A stretch of DNA of 64,000 nucleotides, taken from positions 1 to 64,000 of the forward strand of contig NZ_CAJYMB010000150.1 in NCBI RefSeq assembly GCF_913775985.1, given 5' to 3'. How positions within the stretch are numbered: position 1 is the stretch's first letter; the number at the start of each line of letters is the position of its first letter. Source of the stretch: an uncultured Pluralibacter sp. GTDB taxonomy: Bacteria; Pseudomonadota; Gammaproteobacteria; Enterobacterales; Enterobacteriaceae. Below are positions 10,894 through 20,837 of this stretch, piece by piece. Under the pieces are notes generated by a model. That model had not been told where the DNA came from, searched no databases, and worked only from the letters and a program-made list of their open reading frames with translations. The position numbers and the translations under genes were made by a program.

Positions 10894-11828
10894 GAAGCCT
10901 CCTCCTGATGGAGGCGTACAGAGGCGACTTCTGCCAGCACGGAGAGGGCCAGAGTATGCGCATCCCGGGCCTTGGGGAATATCCCGACAGGTGCCCGGAT
11001 TTGCGCTGTCTCTTCGCTGGACCACCCCAGCTCGTGGAGCTTTTGCAGGCGTAAAGCATGGGTTCGATAGCTGCCCAATGCGCCGAGATAAAAGGGTTTC
11101 GCCGCGCGAGCGGCCTGCAATACTGGCAGCTCCCGGTTAAGATCGTGGCACAGCAAAATTACCGCCGTATCAGCATCGATCGGCGCGTTGGCCGAGGCCG
11201 GAAAAAGGTCGAAGGTTTGACTGTCATAGCCAGTGGCTGCCGCAAGGCTGGCGGTTGCCTGCGCTTCATAAGAGCGTCCGTAAATTATCAGCCTTACGCA
11301 AGGTCTGAATCCCACCTCAAAGCCATTGATATTCCAGCCAGTCCTGGTTTGCGCGGGCAGGCATATAAGCGATTGTGCTTGCGGATCGTAACGCAATCCC
11401 GCCGGTTTTCTCTGTTCCAGGCGATTCAGCACGGCGAGCAGAGGCTGTGCCGTGCGCAGCTTATGAAGCGTCAGCGTGATCCCACCGCCGCAGGGCAGAA
11501 CGATGTCAAACCACGGCGAACCTTCGCCATAGCGAATTTCGCGATCGCGGCCTGAGCTCATCACCTCCAGTGCTTCAAAAGCGGTGGCGGCCTCCACGCA
11601 GCCGCCGGAGACAAAACCACAGTAGCGACCATCTTCGCGCACTACCATCTGCGACCCGACCGGGCGCGCCGCGCCGCCGCGTATCTCCACCAGCGTCACC
11701 AGCACCGCCGCTTTACCGGACATTAGCGCCTCTATGGCGAAGCGCAGAATGGCCCGGCGGTCATCGGTGAGAAACGCCTGCTCCGGCTTAGGCCTGCGCT
11801 CTTCTTCGTTAAAAAGCGAGTATGTCAT
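10872..11828 (-). CDS. paoD: PaoD/XdhC-family molybdenum cofactor insertion chaperone
   Basis: 318 residues. The N-terminal XdhC/CoxI domain includes VTLVEIRGGAARPVGSQMVV and GFVSGGCVEA; the C-terminal Rossmann-like domain includes YLGALGSYRTH and IRAPVGI. In E. coli, PaoD binds the molybdopterin cytosine dinucleotide cofactor, aids its sulfuration and inserts it into PaoC before Tat export. The gene follows paoC by 9 bp on the same strand. It is cytosolic and has no signal peptide. Assignment rests on motifs, length and operon position. Confidence 0.85.
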   Translation of the reverse strand: MTYSLFNEEERRPKPEQAFLTDDRRAILRFAIEALMSGKAAVLVTLVEIRGGAARPVGSQMVVREDGRYCGFVSGGCVEAATAFEALEVMSSGRDREIRYGEGSPWFDIVLPCGGGITLTLHKLRTAQPLLAVLNRLEQRKPAGLRYDPQAQSLICLPAQTRTGWNINGFEVGFRPCVRLIIYGRSYEAQATASLAAATGYDSQTFDLFPASANAPIDADTAVILLCHDLNRELPVLQAARAAKPFYLGALGSYRTHALRLQKLHELGWSSEETAQIRAPVGIFPKARDAHTLALSVLAEVASVRLHQEEASCLPPSF

Positions 11829-11837
11829 TGTTGCTCC

Positions 11838-14036
11838 TTAAACCACATCCGGCAGCTTATCGAGCAGCTTATCCAGCGTGATGGGGTAATCCCGTACCCG
11901 AACACCGGTGGCGTTGTACACCGCGTTAGCGATAGCCGCGCTCACGCCGCACAGGCCCAGCTCACCGACGCCTTTGGCCTTCATCGGGGAGGATATGGGG
12001 TCGGTATCATCCAGGAAAATGACGTCCTGTTGCGGAATATCCGCATGGACCGGCACCTCGTACCCCGCCATATCGTGATTAACGAAGTAGCCCAGACGCT
12101 CATCTACCGCCAGCTCCTCCATCAGCGCCGCGCCCATGCCCATGGTCATGGCGCCAATGACCTGGCTGCGTGCAGTTTTCGGATTCAGGATGCGCCCCGC
12201 TGCGCACACGGCGAGCATACGCCGGACCCGAACTTCTCCCGTAGCGCGATGCACGCCAACCTCCACAAAATGCCCGGCAAAGGTCGACTGCTGGTATTCC
12301 TTACTCAGTGTGCCGAACTCAATGCTCTCTTCCGCTGTCAGTCTGCCGGCTGCGCTGGCCTCACGTAGCGTGACGCTGCGGGTGCCGCTGGTAATCTTGC
12401 CGTCGGCAAACTGCGACTGCCCGGGATCAAATCCGACCGCCGAGGCAATCATCTCGCGAAGCTTCACGCAGGCGGCGTAAACGCCGGAGGTGGAGGTATT
12501 CGCGCCCCATTGTCCGCCAGAACCCGCAGAAACCGGAAAACGGGAGTCGCCCAGGTGAACCGCAACTTGCTCCAGCGGTACGCCAAGCATTTCCGCCGCG
12601 GTTTGGGCCAGAATGGTGTAGCTGCCGGTGCCAATGTCGGTCATGTCCGTTTCGACAGTGATCGTGCCGTTTGGCTCAAGGTGAACCCGCGCGCCCGATG
12701 TTTCGAGCAGATTATTGCGAAAGCCCGCCGCGACCCCGACCCCGACCAGCCACTCACCGTCGTGCACCTGTCCGGGCGTGGCGTTGCGCTGCTTCCAGCC
12801 AAATTTATCCGCTCCGGTGCGTAAGCACTCGATAAGCTGGCGGCGGGAGAAGGGGCGTTTGGGATCGGCGGGATCAACCTGCGTGTCATTCAGGATGCGA
12901 AACTCGACGGGATCGAGCCCCGCTTTTTCCGCCAGTTCATCCATCGCGATTTCGAGCGCCATCAGCCCGGGGGCTTCGCCGGGCGCACGCATGGCATTCC
13001 CTTCCGGCAAATCGAGGGTGGCGAGCCGCAGGCCGGTATGACGGTTTGCCCCTGCGTAGAGTAATTCGCTTTGCTGCACCGCCGTTTCCGGCGTGCCGCC
13101 GGGGAGGTTCCCGGACCAGCTTTCATGTGAGATAGCGATGATTTTCCCGCTCCGATCGGCACCGATACGCAGGTGCTGAAGGGTGGCAGGGCGGTGCGTA
13201 GTGTTATTGGGAATAATGGGGCGGGGAAGCATAACTTTAACCGGGCGTTTCACCGCACGTGCGGCGAGGGCTGCCAGCAGCGCATCGCTTCTCAGGAACA
13301 GCTTGCCGCCAAATCCTCCGCCGATGTACGGGGAGATAATACGCACATTCTCCACGGGCACTTTCAGTGTTTTCGCCAGATCGGTGCGGCACCAGTCAAT
13401 CATCTGATTTGAGGTCCACACCGTGACCCGATCGCCCTCCCAGATGGCCATCGAGGCATGCGGCTCCATCGCCATATGACTCTGGTCCGGGGTCGAGTAG
13501 GTAGCATCAATCTTCACCGCGGCGGAGGAAAACGCGCTGTCGAAATCACCGACGTTTTTGTCGGGCGTGTCTTCCGGTGGCTGACTGACGGCTTGTTTCT
13601 CGTCCGCCAGGGAGTAAGCGCCTTTCTTGCGCTGATAGTGCGCCTGCACCAGCGAGGCTGCCGCTCGCGCCTGTTCGAAAGTTTCTGCCACCACCAGCGC
13701 AATGGCCTGATGGTAGTGCTCAATCGTGGGGCCGCCTAACAGTCTGGCGGTATTTTTATCGCCTTTGCCGAGTTCCCCGGCGTTACCGGCGGTGATGACC
13801 GCCAGCACTCCCGGCGCTTTTTGTGCGGCGTCCGTATCAAGGGCGATGAGGCGTCCTTTTGCAATCGCGGAACCGACGATATAGCCATAGGCGGCATTGG
13901 GCGCTTCTTCATGCCATTCGTAGGCGTAGCGTGCCGCTCCGGTGGTTTTCAGCGGTCCATCGATACGGTCATGGGGACGACCGACAACCTTCAGCTGATC
14001 GATCGGGTTTTCACCTGCTGGTTTATCAAATTTCAT
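11838..14036 (-). CDS. paoC: Periplasmic aldehyde oxidoreductase, molybdenum subunit PaoC
   Basis: 732 residues, the same length as E. coli PaoC and similar throughout as I recall it. It has the xanthine oxidase large-subunit fold with [11 protein letters not shown] and [10 protein letters not shown] cofactor-binding loops, [13 protein letters not shown], and the C-terminal GVGELGLCG whose Glu is the catalytic base of the family. PaoABC oxidises aromatic and other aldehydes to acids in the periplasm, detoxifying them. It has no signal of its own and is exported with PaoA. The start overlaps the paoB stop by 4 bp, indicating translational coupling. Confidence 0.95.
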   Translation of the reverse strand: MKFDKPAGENPIDQLKVVGRPHDRIDGPLKTTGAARYAYEWHEEAPNAAYGYIVGSAIAKGRLIALDTDAAQKAPGVLAVITAGNAGELGKGDKNTARLLGGPTIEHYHQAIALVVAETFEQARAAASLVQAHYQRKKGAYSLADEKQAVSQPPEDTPDKNVGDFDSAFSSAAVKIDATYSTPDQSHMAMEPHASMAIWEGDRVTVWTSNQMIDWCRTDLAKTLKVPVENVRIISPYIGGGFGGKLFLRSDALLAALAARAVKRPVKVMLPRPIIPNNTTHRPATLQHLRIGADRSGKIIAISHESWSGNLPGGTPETAVQQSELLYAGANRHTGLRLATLDLPEGNAMRAPGEAPGLMALEIAMDELAEKAGLDPVEFRILNDTQVDPADPKRPFSRRQLIECLRTGADKFGWKQRNATPGQVHDGEWLVGVGVAAGFRNNLLETSGARVHLEPNGTITVETDMTDIGTGSYTILAQTAAEMLGVPLEQVAVHLGDSRFPVSAGSGGQWGANTSTSGVYAACVKLREMIASAVGFDPGQSQFADGKITSGTRSVTLREASAAGRLTAEESIEFGTLSKEYQQSTFAGHFVEVGVHRATGEVRVRRMLAVCAAGRILNPKTARSQVIGAMTMGMGAALMEELAVDERLGYFVNHDMAGYEVPVHADIPQQDVIFLDDTDPISSPMKAKGVGELGLCGVSAAIANAVYNATGVRVRDYPITLDKLLDKLPDVV

Positions 14037-14989
14037 GCCTGTGCCCTCGCTTCAGTCAATACGGAGGCAAGCGTTCGCTTTGCCAGCAGGAGTTTGAAGG
14101 TGTTTTCAGCGGTGGGATGGGCGCTGGCGAACAGCGCGTCATACACGACCTGCACCCCCTGGGGCAGTTGAGCGTCCGCAGCCTCAATGCGCCAGGGCTT
14201 ATGCGCTACTCCACCCAGCGCGACGCGCCCACTGCCGTCTGGCTGGATAATCGCCGCCACCGACACCAGAGCAAAGGCGTAGGAGGCGCGATCGCGCACC
14301 TTGCGGTAGATATGTTTCCCGCCGAGCGGCGGAGGTAACGTCACCGCAACGATAAGCTCACCGGGCAGAAGGGCGGTTTCAATGTCCGGCGTTTTTCCCG
14401 GCGGCCGGTAAAAATCAGCAAGCTTAATACTGCGCGCTTTTCCCTCCGGTGTGACGGTCTCCACCACCGCATCCAGTAACCGCATTGCGACCGCCATATC
14501 GCTCGGGTGGGTGGCAATGCAGGCTTCGCTTACGCCTACCACTGCGTGCTGACGGCTAAAGCCTTCAAGTGCCGCACAGCCGCTCCCGGGCAAGCGCTTA
14601 TTGCAGGGCTGATTGATGTCGTAAAAATAGGGGCAGCGCGTGCGCTGGAGCAGATTACCTGCGGTGGTTGCCTGATTACGTAACTGACCAGACGCGCCAG
14701 CGAGCAGGGCGCGGGCGAGTACCGCATAATCACGACGCACGCGCTCGTTAGCGGCCAAATCGGTATTCCGCACTAATGCGCCAATGCGCAGGCCGCCCGC
14801 GTCGGTCACGTCAATCTTGTCGAGCCCGAGCCCGTTCACATCGATAAGGTGGGTGGGCGTTTCAATCTCCAGCTTCATCAGGTCCAGCAGATTGGTGCCA
14901 CCGGCGATAAATTTTGCGCCAGGGACGCGCTGAGCGCTAAGTGCCGCCTCGGCCGGGGTATTCACACGTTCATAGGTAAACGCCTTCAT
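14033..14989 (-). CDS. paoB: Periplasmic aldehyde oxidoreductase, FAD subunit PaoB
   Basis: 318 residues, matching E. coli PaoB in length. [13 protein letters not shown] is the FAD pyrophosphate loop of the CO dehydrogenase/xanthine oxidase medium-subunit family, and [19 protein letters not shown] lies at the flavin site. The Cys-rich insert ([21 protein letters not shown] in part) fits the extra [4Fe-4S] cluster described for PaoB. It passes electrons from PaoA to FAD. It overlaps paoA and paoC by 4 bp at each end. Confidence 0.95.
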   Translation of the reverse strand: MKAFTYERVNTPAEAALSAQRVPGAKFIAGGTNLLDLMKLEIETPTHLIDVNGLGLDKIDVTDAGGLRIGALVRNTDLAANERVRRDYAVLARALLAGASGQLRNQATTAGNLLQRTRCPYFYDINQPCNKRLPGSGCAALEGFSRQHAVVGVSEACIATHPSDMAVAMRLLDAVVETVTPEGKARSIKLADFYRPPGKTPDIETALLPGELIVAVTLPPPLGGKHIYRKVRDRASYAFALVSVAAIIQPDGSGRVALGGVAHKPWRIEAADAQLPQGVQVVYDALFASAHPTAENTFKLLLAKRTLASVLTEARAQA

Positions 14990-15675
14990 GATTTCATCTC
15001 CCCCGCAGCGTCTTCAATGGCGGCAAGGATGTTAGCGTATGCACCACAGCGACAGATGTTGCCGCTCATACGCTCACGGATCTCATCGGCAGTTCTTTCT
15101 GGAGGGGACACCAGATCGACCGTGACGTGACTGGGAATGCCGGCCTGGATCTCTTTTAGCACTGCCACCGATGAGCAAATTTGCCCGGAAGTGCAGTAGC
15201 CGCACTGGAAGCCATCATGCCTGATGAAGGCCGCCTGCATGGGATGAAGATTATCTGGCGAACCCAGGCTTTCAATGGTGGTGATCTCGGCTCCCTGATG
15301 CATGACTGCAAGCGTCAGGCAAGCATTAAGCCTGCGGCCATTGACCAGCACGGTGCAGGCGCCGCATTGTCCGTGATCGCAACCTTTCTTGGTGCCGGTC
15401 AGATGCAGATTTTCCCGCAAAGCGTCCAGTAGCGTGGTTCGGGTATCAACGTCCAGCTGCTCGGATTTGCCGTTCACCTTGAGTGTCAGGGGCATTATTT
15501 CGGGGGCAGGAGTGGCTGCCGGAACGCTTGCCGCAAGCGTAGAATGAGGATAAGCCACGGCGGTCGCCGCCGTCGCGGCGCTTACTTTAATCAGATCGCG
15601 ACGGGTCAAACTAAAATCGTGCGACTCGTGCTTCCTGACCCGATTATCTTCGGGGTATTCGCCTTGGTTGCTCAT
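14986..15675 (-). CDS. paoA: Periplasmic aldehyde oxidoreductase, [2Fe-2S] subunit PaoA
   Basis: 229 residues, the E. coli length. The twin-arginine signal [19 protein letters not shown] exports the whole folded heterotrimer through Tat. A plant-type ferredoxin domain has [14 protein letters not shown] plus a later Cys; the C-terminal helical domain has QCGYCTSGQ and GNICRCGAY for the second cluster. It carries electrons from the molybdenum site towards FAD. A TGGAGG ribosome binding site sits 6 bases before the ATG. It is first in the operon paoABCD plus the MobA-like gene. Confidence 0.95.
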   Translation of the reverse strand: MSNQGEYPEDNRVRKHESHDFSLTRRDLIKVSAATAATAVAYPHSTLAASVPAATPAPEIMPLTLKVNGKSEQLDVDTRTTLLDALRENLHLTGTKKGCDHGQCGACTVLVNGRRLNACLTLAVMHQGAEITTIESLGSPDNLHPMQAAFIRHDGFQCGYCTSGQICSSVAVLKEIQAGIPSHVTVDLVSPPERTADEIRERMSGNICRCGAYANILAAIEDAAGEMKS

Positions 15676-15809
15676 GCCAGGCCTCCAGTATTTGAAAAGG
15701 GGAAAAATAAGAGTGCGTTGCGAGACTGCTATTGCTTTTTTGAACGTTAAGCATAGTTGGCTAGAGCAGGAGGATTATTCTTAAAACGTGAATGCGGCCA
15801 TGAGCCCGG

Positions 15810-16196
15810 CTAATAAATCCATATTCGTCGGGACGTTAATGATGATAGGAACGGGTTTATTGCTTGAGTTGTGAGCGCAATTGCTGCGCTGGCGAGCGTG
15901 AATAGCGTGATTCTCCAGCTCATCGTCAATGGTGTGCCATCACTGAACGGAGCAGGAAGCAGTGAAGTGGCGATGCCGTATTGTAACGCGCCCATTAGCG
16001 CCGGCGCGGAACCCGCCATATCAGGCACGGCGTCCAGTGCGCCAGCCGTGGAGATTGCAGCAATGATGTCATTCATGGAGAAGAATACGAACATAGTGCC
16101 GGCTACGCCCAGACCCGTTGTGACCGCCAGCACTGTGGCGGCAATAGTCGCGATGAACAGGCAGACGGCGTCCAGAGGGAGCGCGAGTTTAGACAC
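15810..16196 (-). pseudogene. Bcr/CflA-type MFS drug transporter, C-terminal fragment
   Basis: The 128-codon frame encodes three or four membrane segments and the block GTMFVFFSMNDIIAA and PDMAGSAPALMGALQYG, characteristic of the last third of Bcr/CflA-type efflux proteins. About two thirds of the usual 400 residues are missing, and the 3' part (LLPAPFSDGTPLTMSW) differs from the normal GWFSDGTP region, so it is a decayed remnant. It lies just upstream of paoA, whose promoter must be in the 130 bp between them. Confidence 0.65.
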
Positions 16197-16677
16197 GCGT
16201 TAAAAATGGTTGGTCAGGCATAGCTGAATCCATTCAGGAAAAAAACTTCATCATCCATTAAGAAATCAAGGCAGAAACGCTTAACTGTATTATTAGGGAT
16301 GATGGCCTGTTTTACCTTAGCATTCGCCGCAGGATGTTCCCGTAACTGCATGAAATAGTTATCTTATTAAAATCAAAAGCGGCATAAAGAAAATATAATC
16401 AGGCCTGATTATCACTGATAAAAAAGTTTGCGGTGCGTAATGTTATTGTCGAATCCTACGCAAAAAACGTAAGTATTATTTCATATTTAGAGTGTTGACT
16501 GGCAATAATATGAATATCATACGGCTAAATATTTTTGTGAATCAGCTCTAAATTTCCTCTTAAGCGTTTGAACTGTATCAGTTTGTATGAAAGATTAACT
16601 CTGTTCACTTTTAACGCTAAAAGCTGAATCGATTAGTCTGGATTTTTTTTAAGATTTTAGTCAGACAAGAGGACGTC
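16197..16677. other. AT-rich intergenic region before the phosphatase gene
   Basis: About 480 bp with no convincing gene on either strand. It is much richer in A+T than the pao operon, like the phosphatase gene it precedes, which suggests both were acquired together. It should contain the phosphatase promoter; no operator is identified with confidence. Confidence 0.4.
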
Positions 16678-17754
16678 ATGATGAAGAATAAAATAGCGCT
16701 GGGAGTTGTGCTGGCTACGACGGCATGTTATGCATTTGCAAGCGATATTGTAGGTAATGAAACAAGTAAAAATACGACTTACAGCTCAGCAAGCCAGAAA
16801 TCTGAGAGTCTGGATATAGAAAAGTATGCTTCTATTTCAAGAGATAAAGTGACTAAACAGGCTGTCTTTATCAGTGATATAAGCGGTCCATGGAAAGTTT
16901 ATTCTGGATTCTCACCTGATAAAATTAATTATGATAAACCACTCCTTACGGGGAATGGCAAAGGTCGGTTCTCTTTGCCAGTCGACAATACTAGAAGATC
17001 TTATTTTTCTGTAGTAACGAGTAAAGGTCATGGTATTATTGCAGATGTTCATCTTCCGATGGAGGGCGGATACAATTTCCGCGATCTCGGTGGAATAAAA
17101 ACAAAAGATGGTCACTATATAAAGTGGGATAAATTTGTTCGTTCAGATGAGCTGGGAACGCTGACTCAAAATGATTTGGCTTACCTCTCAAGCTTTCCCC
17201 TGCGGACGGTCGTCGATTTCAGAAGACCCGATGAGATCGGCAAACTTCCGGACAGGCTTCCTGCAACGGTCAAAGATTATGTTGAACTGAATATTACTTC
17301 AGCCAATCTTAAACCCGGTTCGACGTCTAAGGAAGATGTTCGTGACTGGATGATTGCGATTAACGAAGAGCTGGTGACTGATAAAAAGATTCAAAACACC
17401 TATAAGGATTTTTTCAAGCTAGTTCAGGATGAGAGTAAATTACCGCTTCTTTTTCATTGTTCAGCGGGTAAAGACAGAACAGGTATGGGCGCTGCTCTGA
17501 TCCTCTACGCACTCGGTGTGGATGAGGAAATCATTTTCAAAGAGCATATGTTATCTAATAAGTATCTGAAAGAGAAATACAAGCCGATCATTGCTGAGCA
17601 TCCTGAGCTACAACCGCAGTTCGAAGTGCAGGAAGCTTATTTCCGAAAAGCCTTTGACCGTATTAAGAAAGACCATGGTACAGTCGAAAATTACTTAACT
17701 AATACATTGGGTGTCGACATTCCAAAAATGAGAGCGATGTATTTATACCAGTAA
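16678..17754 (+). CDS. Exported protein tyrosine/serine phosphatase (Y_phosphatase3 type)
   Basis: 358 residues with a signal peptide (core ALGVVLATTACYAFA, cleavage near residue 22). Residues 130-160 contain GGYNFRDLGGIKTKDG, the neighbouring-motif block of atypical bacterial tyrosine phosphatases; HCSAGKDRTG at 260-269 is the Cx5R active-site loop with nucleophile Cys261 and Arg267, and VVDFRRPDE near 180 supplies the general-acid region. The protein should dephosphorylate phosphotyrosine, phosphoserine or phosphoinositide-type substrates in the periplasm or outside the cell. Similar secreted enzymes include Listeria LipA and mycobacterial PtpB. GAGG lies 6 bases before the first ATG. The coding sequence is A+T-rich relative to its neighbours. 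Confidence 0.85.
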   Translation: MMKNKIALGVVLATTACYAFASDIVGNETSKNTTYSSASQKSESLDIEKYASISRDKVTKQAVFISDISGPWKVYSGFSPDKINYDKPLLTGNGKGRFSLPVDNTRRSYFSVVTSKGHGIIADVHLPMEGGYNFRDLGGIKTKDGHYIKWDKFVRSDELGTLTQNDLAYLSSFPLRTVVDFRRPDEIGKLPDRLPATVKDYVELNITSANLKPGSTSKEDVRDWMIAINEELVTDKKIQNTYKDFFKLVQDESKLPLLFHCSAGKDRTGMGAALILYALGVDEEIIFKEHMLSNKYLKEKYKPIIAEHPELQPQFEVQEAYFRKAFDRIKKDHGTVENYLTNTLGVDIPKMRAMYLYQ

Positions 17755-17763
17755 TTTCTAACT

Positions 17764-17807
17764 GAGGATGCTTGCTGTTTACTGGGGGCAAGCATCCTCC
17801 TCTGTTT
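17764..17807 (+). terminator. Hairpin terminator after the phosphatase gene
   Basis: A perfect 12-bp stem (GAGGATGCTTGC at 17764-17775 with GCAAGCATCCTC at 17788-17799) and a 12-base loop starts 9 bases after the phosphatase stop, followed by a short T-rich stretch (CTCTGTTT). Confidence 0.75.
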
Positions 17808-17927
17808 ATCCCTGGTCGCTAATAATGAACTTTGGCTCAAGCTTAAAGCCCCGGATGATGCCCGACGGGCCCCAACACCACAACTTCCATCCATCCCCGT
17901 ACTAACGATCTTTTAAATGGCACACCC

Positions 17928-18022
17928 CGCACCAAATTAGCGCATCCGCCCAGCCAATATCCGCATCCGCCGCCCAAACCAGGCCATAAAAAAGATGGAA
18001 CGCCTCTTGCTTCAGCTCACTA
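17928..18022 (+). promoter_or_regulatory. Predicted sigma-54 promoter with upstream NtrC-like site for eat-eutBC
   Basis: TGGAACGCCTCTTGCT at 17996-18011 fits the sigma-54 consensus TGGCAC-N5-TTGCA, with the GG (17997-17998) and GC (18009-18010) separated by exactly 10 bases. Transcription would start near 18022, about 29 bases before the permease ATG. About 60 bp upstream, CGCACCAAATTAGCGCA (17928-17944) matches 13 of 17 bases of the NtrC dyad TGCACCAAAATGGTGCA. Nitrogen-limited expression of ethanolamine use would make sense since eutBC releases ammonia. Inferred from sequence only. Confidence 0.6.
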
Positions 18023-18050
18023 CATGTTTAATTACAGGTAGGGCCGCTTT

Positions 18051-19439
18051 ATGACCGCACAAGCATCGACACACGCCGGGTTAAAACGTTCGCTGGGCAG
18101 TTTCCGGCTGTGGGGCATTGCCGTGGGGCTGGTGATCTCCGGTGAATATTTTGGCTGGAGCTACGGCTGGTCCGCCGCCGGTACGCTGGGGTTTATGCTG
18201 GTCGCCCTCGCCGTTGCCGCCATGTACTGCGCCTTTATTTTCAGCTTCACCGAACTGACCACCGCGATCCCGCACGCCGGCGGTCCCTTTGCCTATGCCT
18301 TCCGGGCGTTTGGCCCCACCGGCGGCTTTATTGCCGGGTTCGCCACCCTGATTGAGTTCGTTTTTGCGCCGCCGGCCATCGCGATGGCGATTGGTGCCTA
18401 TCTCAACGTGCAGTTTCCGTCAGTCGATCCTAAATGGATCGCCTGCGGTGCCTATATCATTTTTATGGCCCTGAATATTCTGGGCGTCGGCATCGCGGCA
18501 ACCTTTGAGCTGATTGTCACTCTGTTAGCCATCTTTGAACTGCTGGTCTTTATGGGCGTGGTGGCGCCGGGCTTCAGCTGGGACAACTTTACCCGGCACG
18601 GCTGGGCCGGTGCGGATCATTTTTCTTTATTGACCCTCTCCGGCATGTTTGCCGCGATCCCCTTTGCCATCTGGTTCTTCCTCGCCATTGAGGGCGCGTC
18701 GATGGCCGCAGAGGAAGCCAAAGATCCGCAGCGCACCATTCCCCGCGCGCTCGGCGGCGGGATTATTACCCTGACCGTACTGGCGATCGTCGTGATGATC
18801 TTTGCCGGCGGCGTCGGCGACTGGCGCAATCTGGCCAACATTAACGATCCGCTGCCCCAGGCGATGAAGCTGGTGGTCGGACAGAGTAGCGGGTGGCTGC
18901 ATATGCTGGTCTGGCTGGGCCTGTTCGGGCTGGTGGCCTCGTTCCACGGCATTATTATGGGTTACTCCCGGCAGATATTTTCCCTTGCCCGCGCCGGCTA
19001 TTTGCCCGCCTCGCTGTCTAAAGTCAATGCCCGTACCCAAACCCCGGTGCTGGCCATTCTGGCCGGCGGCGCGGTGGGGATGCTGGCGATCTTTTCGGAC
19101 TCGCTGATAACCATCAACGGCATGCCGCTCACCGCCTGCATTGTGACGATGTCGGTATTCGGAGCTATCGTTATGTATATCACCTCGATGGCTGCCCTGT
19201 TTCGCCTGCGCCGCAGCGAGCCCCGGCTGCAGCGGCCATTTCGCGCGCCGCTGTACCCGTTTGCGCCCGCGTTTGCCCTGGTAATGGCGCTGGTCTGCCT
19301 GATGGCGATGGTGTGGTACAACGCAGAACTGGCGCTGATTTTCGCCAGCATGATGCTGCTGGGCTATCTCTGGTTTCGCGCCACGGCGCAGGCCCGGGCA
19401 AAAGCCCGGCCCGATCCTCATTTAAATACAGTGTCGTAA
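18051..19439 (+). CDS. eat: Ethanolamine permease (APC superfamily)
   Basis: 462 residues with about 12 membrane segments. The N-terminal block LWGIAVGLVISGEYFGWSYG and the motif PFAYAFRAFGPTGGFIAGFA are typical of the Eat-type ethanolamine permeases in the amino acid-polyamine-organocation superfamily. It would import ethanolamine across the inner membrane. The gene is 9 bp upstream of eutB and downstream of a sigma-54-like promoter. This eat-eutBC layout is the short, microcompartment-free pathway, known from Pseudomonas and some enterics, rather than the long eut operon. Confidence 0.9.
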   Translation: MTAQASTHAGLKRSLGSFRLWGIAVGLVISGEYFGWSYGWSAAGTLGFMLVALAVAAMYCAFIFSFTELTTAIPHAGGPFAYAFRAFGPTGGFIAGFATLIEFVFAPPAIAMAIGAYLNVQFPSVDPKWIACGAYIIFMALNILGVGIAATFELIVTLLAIFELLVFMGVVAPGFSWDNFTRHGWAGADHFSLLTLSGMFAAIPFAIWFFLAIEGASMAAEEAKDPQRTIPRALGGGIITLTVLAIVVMIFAGGVGDWRNLANINDPLPQAMKLVVGQSSGWLHMLVWLGLFGLVASFHGIIMGYSRQIFSLARAGYLPASLSKVNARTQTPVLAILAGGAVGMLAIFSDSLITINGMPLTACIVTMSVFGAIVMYITSMAALFRLRRSEPRLQRPFRAPLYPFAPAFALVMALVCLMAMVWYNAELALIFASMMLLGYLWFRATAQARAKARPDPHLNTVS

Positions 19440-19448
19440 GGAGGCTGT

Positions 19449-20837
19449 ATGTATCGCACGATACTGGCGCACCAGACGTGGACCTTTCCCGCCCTGAAGG
19501 TTTTACTGGCAAAAGCGTCCCCGGCCCGCTCCGGGGATCTGCTGGCCGGGGTCGCCGCTACCAGCGATGAGGAGCGGATGGCTGCCCGGCTGGCGCTGGC
19601 CGACGTTCCGCTGAAGACCTTTCTTAACGAGGCGCTAATCGCTTATGAAGACGATGAAGTCACGCGGCTGATTATTGACGGCCACGATGCCGGGGCCTTT
19701 GCCGCCATTGCCCACCTCACCGTGGGCGAGTTCCGCGACTGGCTGCTGGATGATGCCACCACCGCCGACGTATTGACTGCCGTTGCGCCAGGCATCACGC
19801 CGGAAATGGCGGCGGCGGTGAGCAAATTAATGCGCAATCAGGATCTTATTCTGGCCGCCAGTAAATGCCGGGTGGTGACCCGCTTTCGTAATACCATCGG
19901 CCTGCCCGGCCATCTCAGCGTGCGGCTGCAGCCGAATCATCCGACTGATGATTTACAGGGCATTGCCGCCAGCATGCTCGACGGCCTGCTGTACGGCAGC
20001 GGCGATGCGGTGATCGGGATTAATCCCGCCAGCGACAGCCTGCCGGCTCTCGAAAAGCTCAATATCATGCTTGATGAGGTCATTAGCCGCTTTGAGATCC
20101 CCACCCAGTCCTGCGTGCTGACCCACATCACCAACACCATGGCCCTGATGGAGCGCGGCGCGCCGGTGGATTTAGTGTTCCAGTCCATTGCCGGCACCGA
20201 GGCGGCAAACCGCAGCTTCGGCATTAATCTTGCCCTGATTGAAGAGGCGCACCAGGCGGCGCTGGAACTGGGGCGCGGAACCCTCGGGGACAACGTGATG
20301 TATTTTGAAACCGGGCAGGGGAGCTGCCTGTCTGCCGGGGCGCATCACGGGGTGGATCAGCAAACCTGCGAGGCCCGCGCCTACGCGGTGGCCCGCCGCT
20401 TTCGCCCTCTGCTGGTTAATACAGTGGTGGGATTTATCGGCCCGGAATATTTATACAACGGCAAGCAGATCATTCGCGCCGGTCTGGAAGACCACTTTTG
20501 CGGCAAATTGCTCGGCCTGCCGCTGGGCTGCGATATCTGCTACACCAACCATGCCGAAGCGGATCAGGATGATATGGACACGCTGCTCACGCTGCTGGGC
20601 GCGGCGGGCGTCAGCTTTATTATGGGCATCCCCGGCGCTGACGATATTATGCTTAATTATCAAAGCACCTCTTTCCACGACGCGCTGTATATCCGCCGCC
20701 TGCTGGGCCTTAAGCACGCGCCGGAGTTCGGCAACTGGCTGACGAAAATGGGCATTCTCAATAGCAGCGGCCTGCTGCTGCCCGCGCCGCCCACGCATCC
20801 TTTATTGCGCGTCATCACCGATGGAGAACTGGCATGA
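19449..20837 (+). CDS. eutB: Ethanolamine ammonia-lyase large subunit EutB
   Basis: 462 residues (E. coli EutB is 453). A strong AAGGAGG precedes the ATG. Conserved blocks include NQDLILAASKCRVVTRFRNT, INPASDSL, CVLTHITNTMALMERGAP and GQGSCLSAGAHHGVDQQT, which form the substrate barrel. With EutC and adenosylcobalamin it converts ethanolamine to acetaldehyde and ammonia. No shell proteins, EutA reactivase or EutE are in the window, so acetaldehyde must be handled elsewhere. It overlaps eutC by 4 bp. Confidence 0.95.
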   Translation: MYRTILAHQTWTFPALKVLLAKASPARSGDLLAGVAATSDEERMAARLALADVPLKTFLNEALIAYEDDEVTRLIIDGHDAGAFAAIAHLTVGEFRDWLLDDATTADVLTAVAPGITPEMAAAVSKLMRNQDLILAASKCRVVTRFRNTIGLPGHLSVRLQPNHPTDDLQGIAASMLDGLLYGSGDAVIGINPASDSLPALEKLNIMLDEVISRFEIPTQSCVLTHITNTMALMERGAPVDLVFQSIAGTEAANRSFGINLALIEEAHQAALELGRGTLGDNVMYFETGQGSCLSAGAHHGVDQQTCEARAYAVARRFRPLLVNTVVGFIGPEYLYNGKQIIRAGLEDHFCGKLLGLPLGCDICYTNHAEADQDDMDTLLTLLGAAGVSFIMGIPGADDIMLNYQSTSFHDALYIRRLLGLKHAPEFGNWLTKMGILNSSGLLLPAPPTHPLLRVITDGELA

